Assembly: GCF_016901855.1 (NCBI RefSeq)
Contig: NZ_JACJKY010000010.1
Location: 1-64,000, forward strand
Origin: Merdimmobilis hominis
Lineage (GTDB): Bacteria; Bacillota; Clostridia; Oscillospirales; Ruminococcaceae
DNA length: 64,000 nucleotides
Reading direction: 5' to 3'
Shown: piece by piece, positions 51,507-60,336 of the stretch
Numbering within the stretch: position 1 is the first letter of the stretch
Layout: each line of letters opens with the position of its first letter
Position numbers and translations under genes: made by a program
Notes under the pieces: generated by a model
Databases searched by the model: none
What the model was told of the DNA's origin: nothing
The model's input: the letters and a program-made list of their open reading frames with translations, nothing else

Positions 51507-53569
51507 TATGATTTGCTTGCAGCATACGCTTTGCCTGCATTATCCAAAGCATATTCTGTTTTCAGCTTTTTATTGGTATTGCGGATCAAACCGATGATAA
51601 CAGCCGCAAACACAGCCACTGCCGCAAGTCCTGCAAGAGCTGCGCCTACATTCAAGGTTTCCGGAGCCGTGATAAGGGTTCCGATGGTATAAACCGCATA
51701 ACCTACGGTATAGCCGACGCCCAGCTGCAAGCCGATTGCGCCCCAAACCCATTTGCTGCTCTTCATTTCGGAGTTCATCGCACCGATCGCCGCAAAGCAA
51801 GGCGGTGTGTAAAGGTTAAACATCAGGTAAGCCAGCGCTGCAACTTTGGTGATGGCGATAATGCTTGCAGCCTCTGCGCCTGCACCTTCGATCAAAGCGA
51901 GTTCATCGGCATCAATCAGGTTTTCCAGTCCTACAAAGCAAACAGCCAAAGTACCGACGACATTTTCCTTTGCGATAAAGCCAGTTACAGCCGCTGCCGC
52001 TAACTGCCAGGACACAACGCCCACGATGGGGACAAGGAGGTAAGCAAACGGACCGGCGATGGAAGCGAGAATAGAAGAATCCGAAGTTTCCGCAACGCCG
52101 AAGCTCCAGTTAAATGTCTGCATAATCTGAACAGCTGTGTTACACAAAAGGATAATAGTAGCAGCTTTTACGATGTAAGCCCAGCCGCGGCTGCACATTG
52201 CTTTAAAAGCAAACCAGAGAGACGGTGCTTTATATTCCGGCAATTCAATGATAAAGAAGGACTTTCTGTTTTTGTAGCCTGCAATTTTATTGACCAGCAA
52301 TGCGCCCAGGAAAATAAGTACGATACCGGACAGATACATGGTCGCGCTCACCCAGCCTGCATTGTCAAAAAAGGCACCTGCAAACAAAGCGATGACCGGG
52401 ATCTTCGCACCACACGGCATAAACGGAGCCAGCATTGCAGTCGCTCTGCGTTCACGATCATTACGGATGGTACGGCTTGCCATAATACCAGGAACTGCAC
52501 AGCCGATAGTGATAACAAACGGGATAACGGATTTACCGGAAAGACCAACCTTTTTAAAGATCGGGTCAAGTACCACTGCCACACGGGACATATATCCGCA
52601 GTCTTCCAAAATAGCGATGAGGAAGTACATGACCATAACCAGCGGCAGGAATCCTACAACAGCAATCACACCGCCGATTACGCCGTCTACCAGCAGTGCC
52701 GAAAGGAGAGGATTCGCCCCTTCCATCAGGCCGCCGATCCAGCCCTGGAACATTTCCAGCAGAGGGACCAGTCCCGGAATAAAGGTGCCGTTCGGCAGTT
52801 CCACGCCTTCAGCAATCCAGGTGCCCAGATAAGTCTGGGAAATTTCAAATACCAAGAACATGACAACGGCGAAAATCGGAATGCCCAGCCATTTGTTGGT
52901 CAGAACGCGGTCAATTTTATCGTTGAGGTTTTTATCTTTCGTCAAAACCTTGCGGGTTTCCACTTCTTTTACAATTCCATTGACAAAATCAAAACGCTTA
53001 CGGTCTGCAGCCTCTACTGCCTTTTTATCGGTCAGGTCGATATTTCCCTGATGGAACGGAGCTGTTTGATCCGTACCGACCTGAGCCGCCGCCTGCGTTA
53101 CCACCGCTTTTAAACCTTCTGCAGAAATAGATACTGTTTCTACAACAGGGCAACCCAACTTCTCGGAAAGCTTTTCAGCGTCAATCTTAGTTTCTTTCTT
53201 TTTGTTGACATCGCTTTTGTTCAGCGCTACCACAACGGGAATCCCAAGTTCCAGCAACTGTGTGGTAAAGAACAGACTTCTGCTCAAGTTGGTGGAGTCA
53301 ACAATATTGATGATGACATCCGGATTCTCTTTTTTGACATAGGAGCTTGTGATGCTTTCCTCGCTGGTAAACGGGGACATGGAATATGCACCCGGCAGGT
53401 CGACAGCGATTAACTGCTCTCCCCCTGCGTAATAGCTCTTTTTAATAGGATACTCTTTCTTTTCTACTGTAACTCCTGCCCAGTTACCGACTTTTTCATT
53501 TCGGCCTGTCAGCGCGTTATACATGGTGGTTTTACCCGAATTCGGGTTACCTGTCAACGCAATTCTCAT
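51506..53569 (-). CDS. feoB: Ferrous iron transporter FeoB
   Basis: Fe(II) importer of 687 residues. The cytoplasmic G domain has GNPNSGKTT (G1), DLPGAYSM (G3) and ALNKSDV (G4), and is followed by a GDI-like spacer and two Gate regions with the FeoB signature GCAVPGIMASRTI and FMPCGAKIPV; the Cys and the PCGAK segment line the iron path. About ten membrane helices are predicted. Operator 7 lies 40 bp upstream, between feoA and feoB, so feoB can be regulated on its own. Confidence 0.96.
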   Translation of the reverse strand: MRIALTGNPNSGKTTMYNALTGRNEKVGNWAGVTVEKKEYPIKKSYYAGGEQLIAVDLPGAYSMSPFTSEESITSSYVKKENPDVIINIVDSTNLSRSLFFTTQLLELGIPVVVALNKSDVNKKKETKIDAEKLSEKLGCPVVETVSISAEGLKAVVTQAAAQVGTDQTAPFHQGNIDLTDKKAVEAADRKRFDFVNGIVKEVETRKVLTKDKNLNDKIDRVLTNKWLGIPIFAVVMFLVFEISQTYLGTWIAEGVELPNGTFIPGLVPLLEMFQGWIGGLMEGANPLLSALLVDGVIGGVIAVVGFLPLVMVMYFLIAILEDCGYMSRVAVVLDPIFKKVGLSGKSVIPFVITIGCAVPGIMASRTIRNDRERRATAMLAPFMPCGAKIPVIALFAGAFFDNAGWVSATMYLSGIVLIFLGALLVNKIAGYKNRKSFFIIELPEYKAPSLWFAFKAMCSRGWAYIVKAATIILLCNTAVQIMQTFNWSFGVAETSDSSILASIAGPFAYLLVPIVGVVSWQLAAAAVTGFIAKENVVGTLAVCFVGLENLIDADELALIEGAGAEAASIIAITKVAALAYLMFNLYTPPCFAAIGAMNSEMKSSKWVWGAIGLQLGVGYTVGYAVYTIGTLITAPETLNVGAALAGLAAVAVFAAVIIGLIRNTNKKLKTEYALDNAGKAYAASKS

Positions 53570-53609
53570 AGCGGTTCCTCCTCAGATTTTGTCCATGATT
53601 TTATGTATA

Positions 53610-53625
53610 ATTAGCATACGCTAAC
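53610..53625. promoter_or_regulatory. Metal-regulator operator 7 (feoB)
   Basis: ATTAGC-N4-GCTAAC with one outer mismatch, between feoA and feoB, 41 bp before the feoB start. Confidence 0.75.
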
Positions 53626-53662
53626 CAACAAACAAAAAATATATCAACCGCTGCAGATGCTA

Positions 53663-53875
53663 TTATACAATAATAGCACCTGCCAGTTGATGATCAATGT
53701 TATATCTGCCGTCTTTGATAGAAACGACACATCCACCTTTGAGATGAGATACAACGGTAATCGATTCCCCCGTGTAGCATCCTAAAGAAAACAAAAAGGC
53801 ATCCATCTCTTCATCGTCAGTTTCAATCGCCTTTATGATATATTCGGTTCCTTCGACCGCTTCTCTTAAGGTCAT
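53663..53875 (-). CDS. feoA: FeoA-type iron transport accessory protein
   Basis: SH3-like cytoplasmic protein of 70 residues. FeoA binds FeoB and is needed for iron uptake. Visible are the FeoA features FSLGCYTGESITVVSHLKGG and the C-terminal IDHQLAGAIIV. It is the first gene of the feo operon and follows two operators. Confidence 0.88.
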   Translation of the reverse strand: MTLREAVEGTEYIIKAIETDDEEMDAFLFSLGCYTGESITVVSHLKGGCVVSIKDGRYNIDHQLAGAIIV

Positions 53876-53919
53876 CTTAAATTACACTCCTAATCATCCG
53901 AATAGAACAACTTTATGGC

Positions 53920-53935
53920 GTTAGCGAAAGCTAAC
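53920..53935. promoter_or_regulatory. Metal-regulator operator 8 (feoA)
   Basis: Perfect GTTAGC-N4-GCTAAC, 45 bp upstream of feoA. It may also affect the divergent DtxR-type gene at 54124. Confidence 0.8.
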
Positions 53936-53953
53936 TTGATCGGCTTAAATAAG

Positions 53954-53969
53954 GTTAGCGACTGCTAAC
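53954..53969. promoter_or_regulatory. Metal-regulator operator 9 (feoA)
   Basis: Perfect GTTAGC-N4-GCTAAC, 34 bp (centre to centre) from operator 8, the same distance as between operators 3 and 4. This equal spacing of about three helical turns suggests cooperative dimers on one face. Confidence 0.8.
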
Positions 53970-54123
53970 TATTTGACAGTATACTCCATATTTTTTGTTT
54001 TGTCAAGCTAAACTATAAAAATTATTATTTTTTTCTTGATTATCATTTAAAGATAACCACCCGGCTTGAATCAAATGTCATTTTATGATATAATATTATA
54101 ATTCACTAAAAGGAGTTTTTATT

Positions 54124-54513
54124 ATGCATTTACAAGAATCCGGTGAAATGTATTTGGAAACGATCTATATCCTAACCAAAAAGAATCACGATGTCCGCTC
54201 GCTGGATGTCGCGGAATATATGAATTTTTCCAAACCAAGTGTCAGCAGAGCGGTTGGCTTGTTAAAGCAAGGGGAATACATTACGGTAGATCAGGAAGGG
54301 TATCTGCATCTCACTGCTATGGGAGAGGAAATTGCAGCTAAAATGTACGAGCGGCACATGCTTTTAACGGAATTTTTAATACGGCTAGGTGTCGACCGCG
54401 AAACTGCTTCAGCAGACGCCTGTAAAATCGAACATGACATCAGTGACAAATCTTTTGAAGCGATTAAACGACATGTCAACGAAAAGAAAGCTGTATCATT
54501 CGAATCAGTATAA
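54124..54513 (+). CDS. DtxR/MntR-family metal-dependent regulator
   Basis: Regulator of 129 residues with a complete short-form layout: winged helix (SGEMYLETIYILTKKNHDVR to LLKQGEYITVD) and metal/dimerisation domain with LGVDRETASADACKIEHDIS, which keeps the Asp-Ala-Cys and Glu-His ligands. AAGGAG precedes the ATG. It is divergent from feoA across two operators, which makes it the best candidate for the regulator that reads the RTTAGC-N4-GCTAAC sites. Confidence 0.9.
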   Translation: MHLQESGEMYLETIYILTKKNHDVRSLDVAEYMNFSKPSVSRAVGLLKQGEYITVDQEGYLHLTAMGEEIAAKMYERHMLLTEFLIRLGVDRETASADACKIEHDISDKSFEAIKRHVNEKKAVSFESV

Positions 54514-54521
54514 TTATGCGA

Positions 54522-54558
54522 AAACCAGAGGCGTTTATTTGCGTCTCTGGTTTGCTTT
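54522..54558 (+). terminator. Terminator of the DtxR-type gene
   Basis: AAACCAGAG…CTCTGGTTT with a GCG-containing loop is followed by TTTGCTTTT on the plus strand, 9 bp after the stop. Confidence 0.85.
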
Positions 54559-54651
54559 TATGTAAGGTTCCGTCTCTTTCTGAATATGAAATTTAACAGA
54601 TTCATATTTAAAAATACAATTGAATAATGCAGTAAACCATGAAAACCATGA

Positions 54652-54695
54652 TAAAACAACAATCAGTTAGCATTAACTAACTGATTGTTGTTTTA
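54652..54695. promoter_or_regulatory. Metal-regulator operator 10: perfect 44-bp palindrome
   Basis: Two perfect 19-bp arms (TAAAACAACAATCAGTTAG and its complement) around the 6-nt spacer CATTAA, with the GTTAG-N6-CTAAC core at the centre. The geometry, 19+6+19, is identical to operator 2, but the outer arm sequences differ. It lies 17 bp before the ZIP start. Confidence 0.78.
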
Positions 54696-54711
54696 GGAAC
54701 GGAGTGATACT

Positions 54712-55118
54712 TTGGATCATGTTTTTCCAGCTTTTTTCTGACACTTCTTGCCGGTCTCAGTACCGGTGTCGGCAGTTTCATCGCTTTTCTCTGCCGCCAT
54801 ACAAACCGAAAATTTCTTTCTGTCGCCCTAGGCTTTTCTGCCGGTGTTATGATCTATGTTTCCATGATTGAAATTTTCTTTAAAGCACAAGAAGCACTGG
54901 TCGCTCAAATGGGACATCGTATAGGCAGTTGGATCACTGTTGCTGCTTTTTTCGGCGGAATGCTGGTCATCGCAATCATCGACAAACTGATTCCGCCAGG
55001 CGAAAACCCCCATGAAATAAGGAAAATCGAAGATGTGCAAACTAAAGATCCGCAACCGAAACGATTGATGAGAATGGGCATATTTACAGTGCTGGCAATT
55101 GCTATTCATAATATACCT
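54712..55118 (+). pseudogene. ZIP-family metal transporter, frameshifted and truncated
   Basis: A TTG at 54712 behind ACGGAG begins M-D-H-V-F-P-A-F; a one-base loss in a run of six T shifts the frame, after which LTLLAGLSTGVGSFIAF continues through FSAGVMIYVSMIEIFFKAQE to VLAIAIHNIP. In intact ZIP proteins HNIP is followed by EG, the metal-binding motif of helix 4, but here sequence identity stops at about 55118 and WYL-gene sequence follows. About half of the transporter is missing, so it is non-functional. The operator upstream shows that it belonged to the metal regulon. Confidence 0.85.
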
Positions 55119-55647
55119 GTCCGCCATGCTTATACGCCCTTTTCTTCTGCGGCGTATATTCGATGTACCGGAAGGCTACCGTTTTTTGCTTCTGGATCGC
55201 TTCGTGGAGCGTGTCCACAGCATAATAGACGGACTCGTTGCTGGTTTTGACCTTGCCGTCCACAAAGAGACTGCGTTTGAGCGTATCGCTTTGATAGGGG
55301 CTTGCAAGCTCCGTCACCTTGCCGATCAATTCCTTGCTCTTTTTCGGGGAGATGAATTTGGCGGCCTGCACTGCGTCCACCAGCAGCTTCAGCTCGGCAA
55401 GCTCCATATGGCGGGAGCCGATAAAGTATTCGTTCTGCCGGCTGCGGTTGCATATCACATCAAAGCCGCTGTTCTGCAGCTCGGCAGCGTCCTCCGCCAC
55501 AGTTTTCCGCGTGGTGGAAATCCCGATGGAGGCAAGGTATTGGATGATGTCCGCCGCAGTGGCAGGATGCTCCTCATCCGTGTGATCCCAGTAGTTCTTC
55601 AGATGCAGGCAAAATCCTAAGAAACCAGCCTGGTACGGGTCTGCCAT
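55102..55647 (-). pseudogene. WYL-domain transcriptional regulator, C-terminally truncated
   Basis: 181 codons. The N-terminal winged helix (ADIIQYLASIGISTTRKTVA) and the start of the WYL domain (ALRYIEYTP-like, FRYIEYTPQKKRAYKHGG) are present. The frame ends at 55102, within sequence that belongs to the ZIP gene on the other strand, and WYL proteins normally continue for about 120 residues after KHGG. It may still bind DNA, but the ligand domain is incomplete. The two truncated genes meet tail to tail. Confidence 0.8.
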
Positions 55648-55902
55648 CTGCGAAAAAACTGTTATTTGCTACCCATAAACGAGCCTATGTATTCTTTAAT
55701 TGTCATCTAGTCTTCATCTTGATCTTCTTTGAGTTGGTCTTAGGTATACTGCTCCGCAATCTTTTTTGCATTCTTACCTGCTGTGTCGACATACTGAGAT
55801 ATTATGTTGGCGCCAAACTTTATACATCACCCATGCTCGATACAGCCGCTCACTTTTCTAAACTATTTCGATGTTTTGAAAGGGGGTTCTGCATTTGGCA
55901 AG
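55648..55902. other. Gene-free stretch after the ZIP/WYL junction
   Basis: No intact gene. On the minus strand a short phrase DTAGKNAKKIAEQYT, then a stop, and MTIKEYIGSF is visible. It looks like the decayed end of some gene, perhaps from a mobile element, but I cannot name it. Confidence 0.35.
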
Positions 55903-57042
55903 TTATCGATTTTGCACGGCTGACAACAGAGTTTGCTTGAGCCGCTCTTCAATTCCCGCTAACTCTACTTCCGCATTCTGACGGGCGGCGCGGCCCTCCT
56001 GCTGGATTTTGATGGTTTCTTCTATGGTAGAGATCAAATCGGCGTTGACCTTTTTCAGCGTTTCCAGATCCACGATGCCGCGTTCGGATTCTCTAGCTAC
56101 TTCCACGCTGTTCTGCTTCAGCAGTTCCGCATTTTTGGTGAGCAGCGTATTGGTGGCGTCGGTTACGCTCCTCTGCATCTGCAACACGGTTTCCTGCCGG
56201 TGCAGACCCAGGGCAATGACAACCTGGCTTTTCCAAAGCGGGATGGTGCTGAGCACGGCCGTCTGGATCTTATCCACCAGCATTTTGTCGTTATTCTGGA
56301 TCAGGCGGATCTGCGGCGCCGTCTGGATGGCAATGGTCTTGCTGAGTTTCAGATCGTGGATTTTCTTTTCAAAACGGTTCACCGTATCCTCAAAGTCCCG
56401 CACCGCCTGGGCGCTCATGGGATCGCCTTTGGCTGATGCCTCCGCATGGAGCTTTGGAAGGGTGGTTTCCCGCAATTCCTTCAACTTTTCCTCGCCAGCG
56501 GCAATATAGATCTGCAGCTCCTGGAAATATTCAAGATTCTTTTCATACAGCCCGTCGAACATGGTGACGTCCTTGAGCATCTGCATCCGCGCCTGTTCCA
56601 GTTCCTGCTCGATGCGGTCGATCTGTACCTCAAGCTTTTCATACCGCTGCATAAATTTTTTGATTGCACGGGAGGCGTTCTTCAGAAAAGGGATTTTATC
56701 TAAAATGCCGTTGTCCAACTGGTCGACGCCCACATCCTTGACCTTCAAGACCAGATCCGACATCAGTTCTCCCACATAGCCGCTGTCCTTGCTGCGCACC
56801 TGTGTGAGGATGTTGTCGGAAAAGCTGGAAATATTCCGCTGCGCTCCAATGCCGTACTGAAGCGCAGTCTGGGAATCCATCAGGTCGATACTGTTTTTTA
56901 ACTCTTCTACCCGCTCTCTCTGCTCTGGGGTCAATTCTTCTATCTGGGTGCAGACCGTCTCCACATCCACCGGCTCCTGTTTTTGCAGGGCAGTATTCTC
57001 TTTCCCCTGCATTAAAGTATCCAAAGTAATTTCTTCTGCCAT
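55903..57042 (-). CDS. telA: TelA-family toxic-anion-resistance protein
   Basis: Cytoplasmic, largely helical and coiled-coil protein of 379 residues. Family features include LDTLMQGKENTALQ at the start, the long Glu/Lys-rich coil RIEQELEQARMQML, and the C-terminal NADLISTIEETIKIQQEGRA. TelA proteins were named from tellurite resistance, but their biochemical role is unclear; comparative work has linked them with membrane-stress systems that also contain XpaC-type proteins. It is the last gene of a four-gene operon. Confidence 0.9.
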   Translation of the reverse strand: MAEEITLDTLMQGKENTALQKQEPVDVETVCTQIEELTPEQRERVEELKNSIDLMDSQTALQYGIGAQRNISSFSDNILTQVRSKDSGYVGELMSDLVLKVKDVGVDQLDNGILDKIPFLKNASRAIKKFMQRYEKLEVQIDRIEQELEQARMQMLKDVTMFDGLYEKNLEYFQELQIYIAAGEEKLKELRETTLPKLHAEASAKGDPMSAQAVRDFEDTVNRFEKKIHDLKLSKTIAIQTAPQIRLIQNNDKMLVDKIQTAVLSTIPLWKSQVVIALGLHRQETVLQMQRSVTDATNTLLTKNAELLKQNSVEVARESERGIVDLETLKKVNADLISTIEETIKIQQEGRAARQNAEVELAGIEERLKQTLLSAVQNR

Positions 57043-57068
57043 ATCCTATTCATTCCTTCCTGCACTCT

Positions 57069-58124
57069 CTATGAGAGGGCCTTGATAATTTGATCCATGG
57101 TATTTGCGTCAGGCATCGGCGCCACCTGGGTAATCTCATTCGCAATACCCGATACGCCAAAATGCTCTGCATCCGTCGGGGTATCATACACGCCGGTACG
57201 GAACCCGTGCTTTTCCCAGGCAAGCCGCTGGATGTCCTCATCCAGCAGCGCGTCAATCCCGGCGGTCCCCGCCTCGTCCAACGCTATATATACATGGGAG
57301 GACCAGACAGTAGGCGTCGGGTACATCATCACGATATCCTCTTTTATCTGTTCCCAGGTATCCGGGTTCTCCGCCGCAAATTCCAGCAGCTGGTTTTCAT
57401 AGCCGGCGATCAGGGGCTTGGCGCCCATGCCGGTTTTTAGGAACTGGTCAAACAGATCGGAGGACGAACTTTCCATATACCCCAGTTTCTGAAAGATGCT
57501 TTGAAGCCGGGGCAGGATTGCCGGGAGATTGCTTTCGTCTGCCACGCCGCCGCAGAGGGTATTGGCCAAAAGGCCGGCGAACATATTGCCGGAATTGGAT
57601 TTAGTGGGATCGGTGGTGCCCACAGTGATGCTGCCGTAAAGCTGGGGAAGGCCGATATCCGCCCAAGCTGTCCCAGCTTCAATAGCCTCGGTCAGTTTGA
57701 CCATATTTACTGTATACACGCCGTCGGTCTGCGAGGCGATTCCGCTGTCAACCAGCGCCTGCGCTACGGCACTGCGGGTATACAGGACAATGGGCGTATT
57801 CAGGATAATTTCGCTTTTCACCGGGTCTCCGTTGATCTGCTTATACAACTCCAGCGCCGTCTGGTTGGAAGGAAACAGGAAGTCCCGCCCTGTAGCGTCG
57901 GCGGTGATCATGTCGATGGAACCGGCTTTCGCATAGTCGATGACCAGCTTGTACCTGTCCCGCAGGATGTCCTGTACTTCCTCGTCTTCCAGCAGGCCGA
58001 TTTTTTCGCCGCCCACATAACCGTTGATTTCGGCAACAGTCTGATTGTTACTTATGAACACATAGGCGACAGCAGCTATGATAACGGCCGCTAAAATACC
58101 TAAACCAATAAGTTTTGTCTTCAT
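57069..58124 (-). CDS. Extracellular solute-binding-like protein
   Basis: Protein of 351 residues with an N-terminal membrane anchor (KLIGLGILAAVIIAAVAYVF). The rest follows a type-2 periplasmic binding fold: FLFPSNQTALELYKQINGDP, LNTPIVLYTRSAVAQALV, GTTDPTKSNSGNMFAGLLAN, FVDQ-type and WSSHVYIALDEAG parts. The DPTKSNSGN loop resembles ligand loops of anion or tungstate/molybdate binders. No transporter subunits are nearby, so it may sense a ligand for the VWA/TelA system instead of feeding import. It overlaps the XpaC-like gene by 4 bp. Confidence 0.78.
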   Translation of the reverse strand: MKTKLIGLGILAAVIIAAVAYVFISNNQTVAEINGYVGGEKIGLLEDEEVQDILRDRYKLVIDYAKAGSIDMITADATGRDFLFPSNQTALELYKQINGDPVKSEIILNTPIVLYTRSAVAQALVDSGIASQTDGVYTVNMVKLTEAIEAGTAWADIGLPQLYGSITVGTTDPTKSNSGNMFAGLLANTLCGGVADESNLPAILPRLQSIFQKLGYMESSSSDLFDQFLKTGMGAKPLIAGYENQLLEFAAENPDTWEQIKEDIVMMYPTPTVWSSHVYIALDEAGTAGIDALLDEDIQRLAWEKHGFRTGVYDTPTDAEHFGVSGIANEITQVAPMPDANTMDQIIKALS

Positions 58125-58729
58125 TTCCCGCCCTCCATTTTCAAAGTGCTCTTCAAAAGCTCAATATCCGCCTCTACGTCCAGCAGTTCCCCCTGCATTA
58201 GATGGGTAAACTGCTTCTCAAAGGCTTTGTTCAGCACCGGCAGGGATTCAGCGGTTTTACAAAGGATTTCCATAACCTCCTCCGAATGGAGTCCCGTATT
58301 TTGAAAATCCACATAACGTGCCAAAAGCTTGGCAGCCGTATCCAGATAATAGGTAAAGAAACGGCGTGCAAGCTTGATTTTGTCTGGGTTTTCCTTGAGG
58401 TAAGCAAGGATTCTTGTCCCGGTGGCGTACAAAGCCTGCGCATTATGTTGCACGGCAGGATCCGCGATGGCCTTCACCGCTTTGTCAATGTCCGCCAGGT
58501 CTGTCTGGGCGTCATCCAAAAGCTTCTGGATTTCCTCGCCGCCTGGCATGGATTCCACATCAATGCCCGCGATCCTCCGGTTGGGTTTCAGCAAAAAGAA
58601 CAGCCCAAAGTAGACGCCGACGCACAGCAGGATACAGACAATCAGGTTCCAGTGGAGGAACAGGAATAATAATAAAAACAGGATAGCCGCAATCAGGGCA
58701 GAAGCTATCATTCGCGGGGTATCTTTCAT
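58121..58729 (-). CDS. XpaC-like (5-bromo-4-chloroindolyl phosphate hydrolysis family) protein
   Basis: Protein of 202 residues with two N-terminal membrane helices (IASALIAAILFLLLFLFLHW, LIVCILLCVGVYFGLFFLL) and a helical cytoplasmic domain (EEIQKLLDDAQTDLADIDKA to ELLDVEADIELLKSTLKMEG). The layout fits XpaC, which commonly occurs next to TelA. The family name comes from a phenotype; no enzymatic motif is visible. It overlaps both neighbours by 1-4 bp. Confidence 0.85.
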   Translation of the reverse strand: MKDTPRMIASALIAAILFLLLFLFLHWNLIVCILLCVGVYFGLFFLLKPNRRIAGIDVESMPGGEEIQKLLDDAQTDLADIDKAVKAIADPAVQHNAQALYATGTRILAYLKENPDKIKLARRFFTYYLDTAAKLLARYVDFQNTGLHSEEVMEILCKTAESLPVLNKAFEKQFTHLMQGELLDVEADIELLKSTLKMEGGK

Positions 58730-60336
58730 CAGTTATACCCCTTTACGCTCCGGAAAGCCTCCGTCAGATTCTCCCGGCCGTCGAATACCCGGGCGTTGGT
58801 ATATTGCGCCAGTTCCTCCAGCTGGGTTTCGTCGGCATCCCCGAACATGATGGAAAAGACCGGAACCTCGGCCCCAAGATCTTCATAAGCATCCTCAAAA
58901 TCATAGAGGGAACCGCCGGACTGCCCATCGGTCAGCAGGATAATGGCGGGAGTATACTGGGACAGATCATATTCCTTAAGCATTTCGATTCCCCGCACAG
59001 CAGCCGTGTACATATCTGTACCGCCGCCTACCTCCTGATTTTTCACTTCATCATAGAGAGCCTCCAGTTCGCTGCCATTGCCTTCCGCCGTATAGGTATT
59101 GATCACGCCATCGTTAAAAGGAATCAGGATATTCACTTCGTTTTCCGACGCCTGCAGGAAATTTTCCCGGGCGTTCTCCTGAATCAGCAACTGCTCCATG
59201 GCCTGAACAAGCTGTTCGTTGCCTGTGCCGCTCATACTGCCGGAATAGTCCAGGCAGTAGACGGTGAGGGAAGGCTTGCGGAAATCGGTTTGATATAAGT
59301 TCAGACACTCAAACAGGACATCGGAAGCCGGCATTTTGATCGGCGACAGCACCCGGTCGGGCTGCAGGCCCCAGTCGGAGCGAAATACTTCCTTGTTTTT
59401 CTCGGAAACGCCGGTATAGCCCGAACGGCGGCCGGTGCGCTGGATCTCATCCTGCGTGTCCTCCGACAGCAGATATTCCTGCAGCTTCAAAAACAACTCT
59501 TCCTGCTTATCGTCGCCTTTATCCACATATCCCAGCGGGGAATCCGCAATAGACAGCCCGTCATAGGGATATACCGCATACAGCGGCTCTTCTCCGCGCG
59601 CCTCCAGTTCTTTGTTGGCCTGGATAATCAGGCACTCGTAGTTGACCATGGCGTCGTAATCGCCTTCCAAAAACATATCCTTGAGCCAGTCGGAGCTGCC
59701 GGAGGAACGGTCCACACCCGAAAGCAGTTCCTTCATCTGGGTTTTCAGGCTTTCATTCTGCAAATCCTCTTCTGTGATGACCTCCGGGTTGCCCAGAAGG
59801 GCGTACAGAAAACCGATGTACGCGCTGGCGCCGGAATTTGACTGGGTAGCGCTGGTCATGCAGAAGCGGAGTTCCCCGCTTTGGATCGCCTGAAGCAGGT
59901 CGTTGACCGATACTTCGCGCCCCACAAACCCAAGCTCCTCCGCCAGGCTTTTGCGAATGCCGAATACCACCGGCGTGATGGATATCGACTCTGCGTGTTT
60001 GATCCGGCGCTCCGTATCTCCCACCGTCAGCCACAGGCTGCTGGCCGGCCACACGGCATCATAAGGGATTTCCTCTGCTCCCAGCAGACGCATGATATCC
60101 AGAGACCCCTGGTAGGTCATTTCGATGCGTATATTTTCCTGTTTTGCAAACTCCTCCAAGATCGGCTCCAGCTCCGCGTTTTCCGATCCGGAAATGATGC
60201 GCAGCACCGAGCTGCCATTGCCTAAAACCGTATCCGCTTCACCGCTGTCTGTGTCTCCAAAATCACAGCCGCCAAATATGGTTAATATAACGGACAGCAT
60301 TAGCAGCAAAGCAATGGAACGCTTGATACATTTCAT
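58729..60336 (-). CDS. Lipoprotein with solute-binding and von Willebrand A domains
   Basis: Surface lipoprotein of 535 residues, lipobox TIFGGC. The N-terminal ~310 residues form a type-2 solute-binding fold (VLRIISGSENAELEPILEEF, TQSNSGASAYIGFLYALL, VNYECLIIQANKEL). The C-terminal ~190 residues are a VWA domain with the metal-ion-dependent adhesion motif DYSGSMSG, plus TDGQSGG downstream. Such fusion makes it a possible ligand-gated adhesion or assembly factor. It starts the four-gene operon. Confidence 0.85.
   Translation of the reverse strand: MKCIKRSIALLLMLSVILTIFGGCDFGDTDSGEADTVLGNGSSVLRIISGSENAELEPILEEFAKQENIRIEMTYQGSLDIMRLLGAEEIPYDAVWPASSLWLTVGDTERRIKHAESISITPVVFGIRKSLAEELGFVGREVSVNDLLQAIQSGELRFCMTSATQSNSGASAYIGFLYALLGNPEVITEEDLQNESLKTQMKELLSGVDRSSGSSDWLKDMFLEGDYDAMVNYECLIIQANKELEARGEEPLYAVYPYDGLSIADSPLGYVDKGDDKQEELFLKLQEYLLSEDTQDEIQRTGRRSGYTGVSEKNKEVFRSDWGLQPDRVLSPIKMPASDVLFECLNLYQTDFRKPSLTVYCLDYSGSMSGTGNEQLVQAMEQLLIQENARENFLQASENEVNILIPFNDGVINTYTAEGNGSELEALYDEVKNQEVGGGTDMYTAAVRGIEMLKEYDLSQYTPAIILLTDGQSGGSLYDFEDAYEDLGAEVPVFSIMFGDADETQLEELAQYTNARVFDGRENLTEAFRSVKGYN

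Noticed and set aside
55648-55902. Named mobile-element gene remnant
   Set aside because: The short phrases seen are too degraded to assign to any transposase, relaxase or recombinase with honesty.
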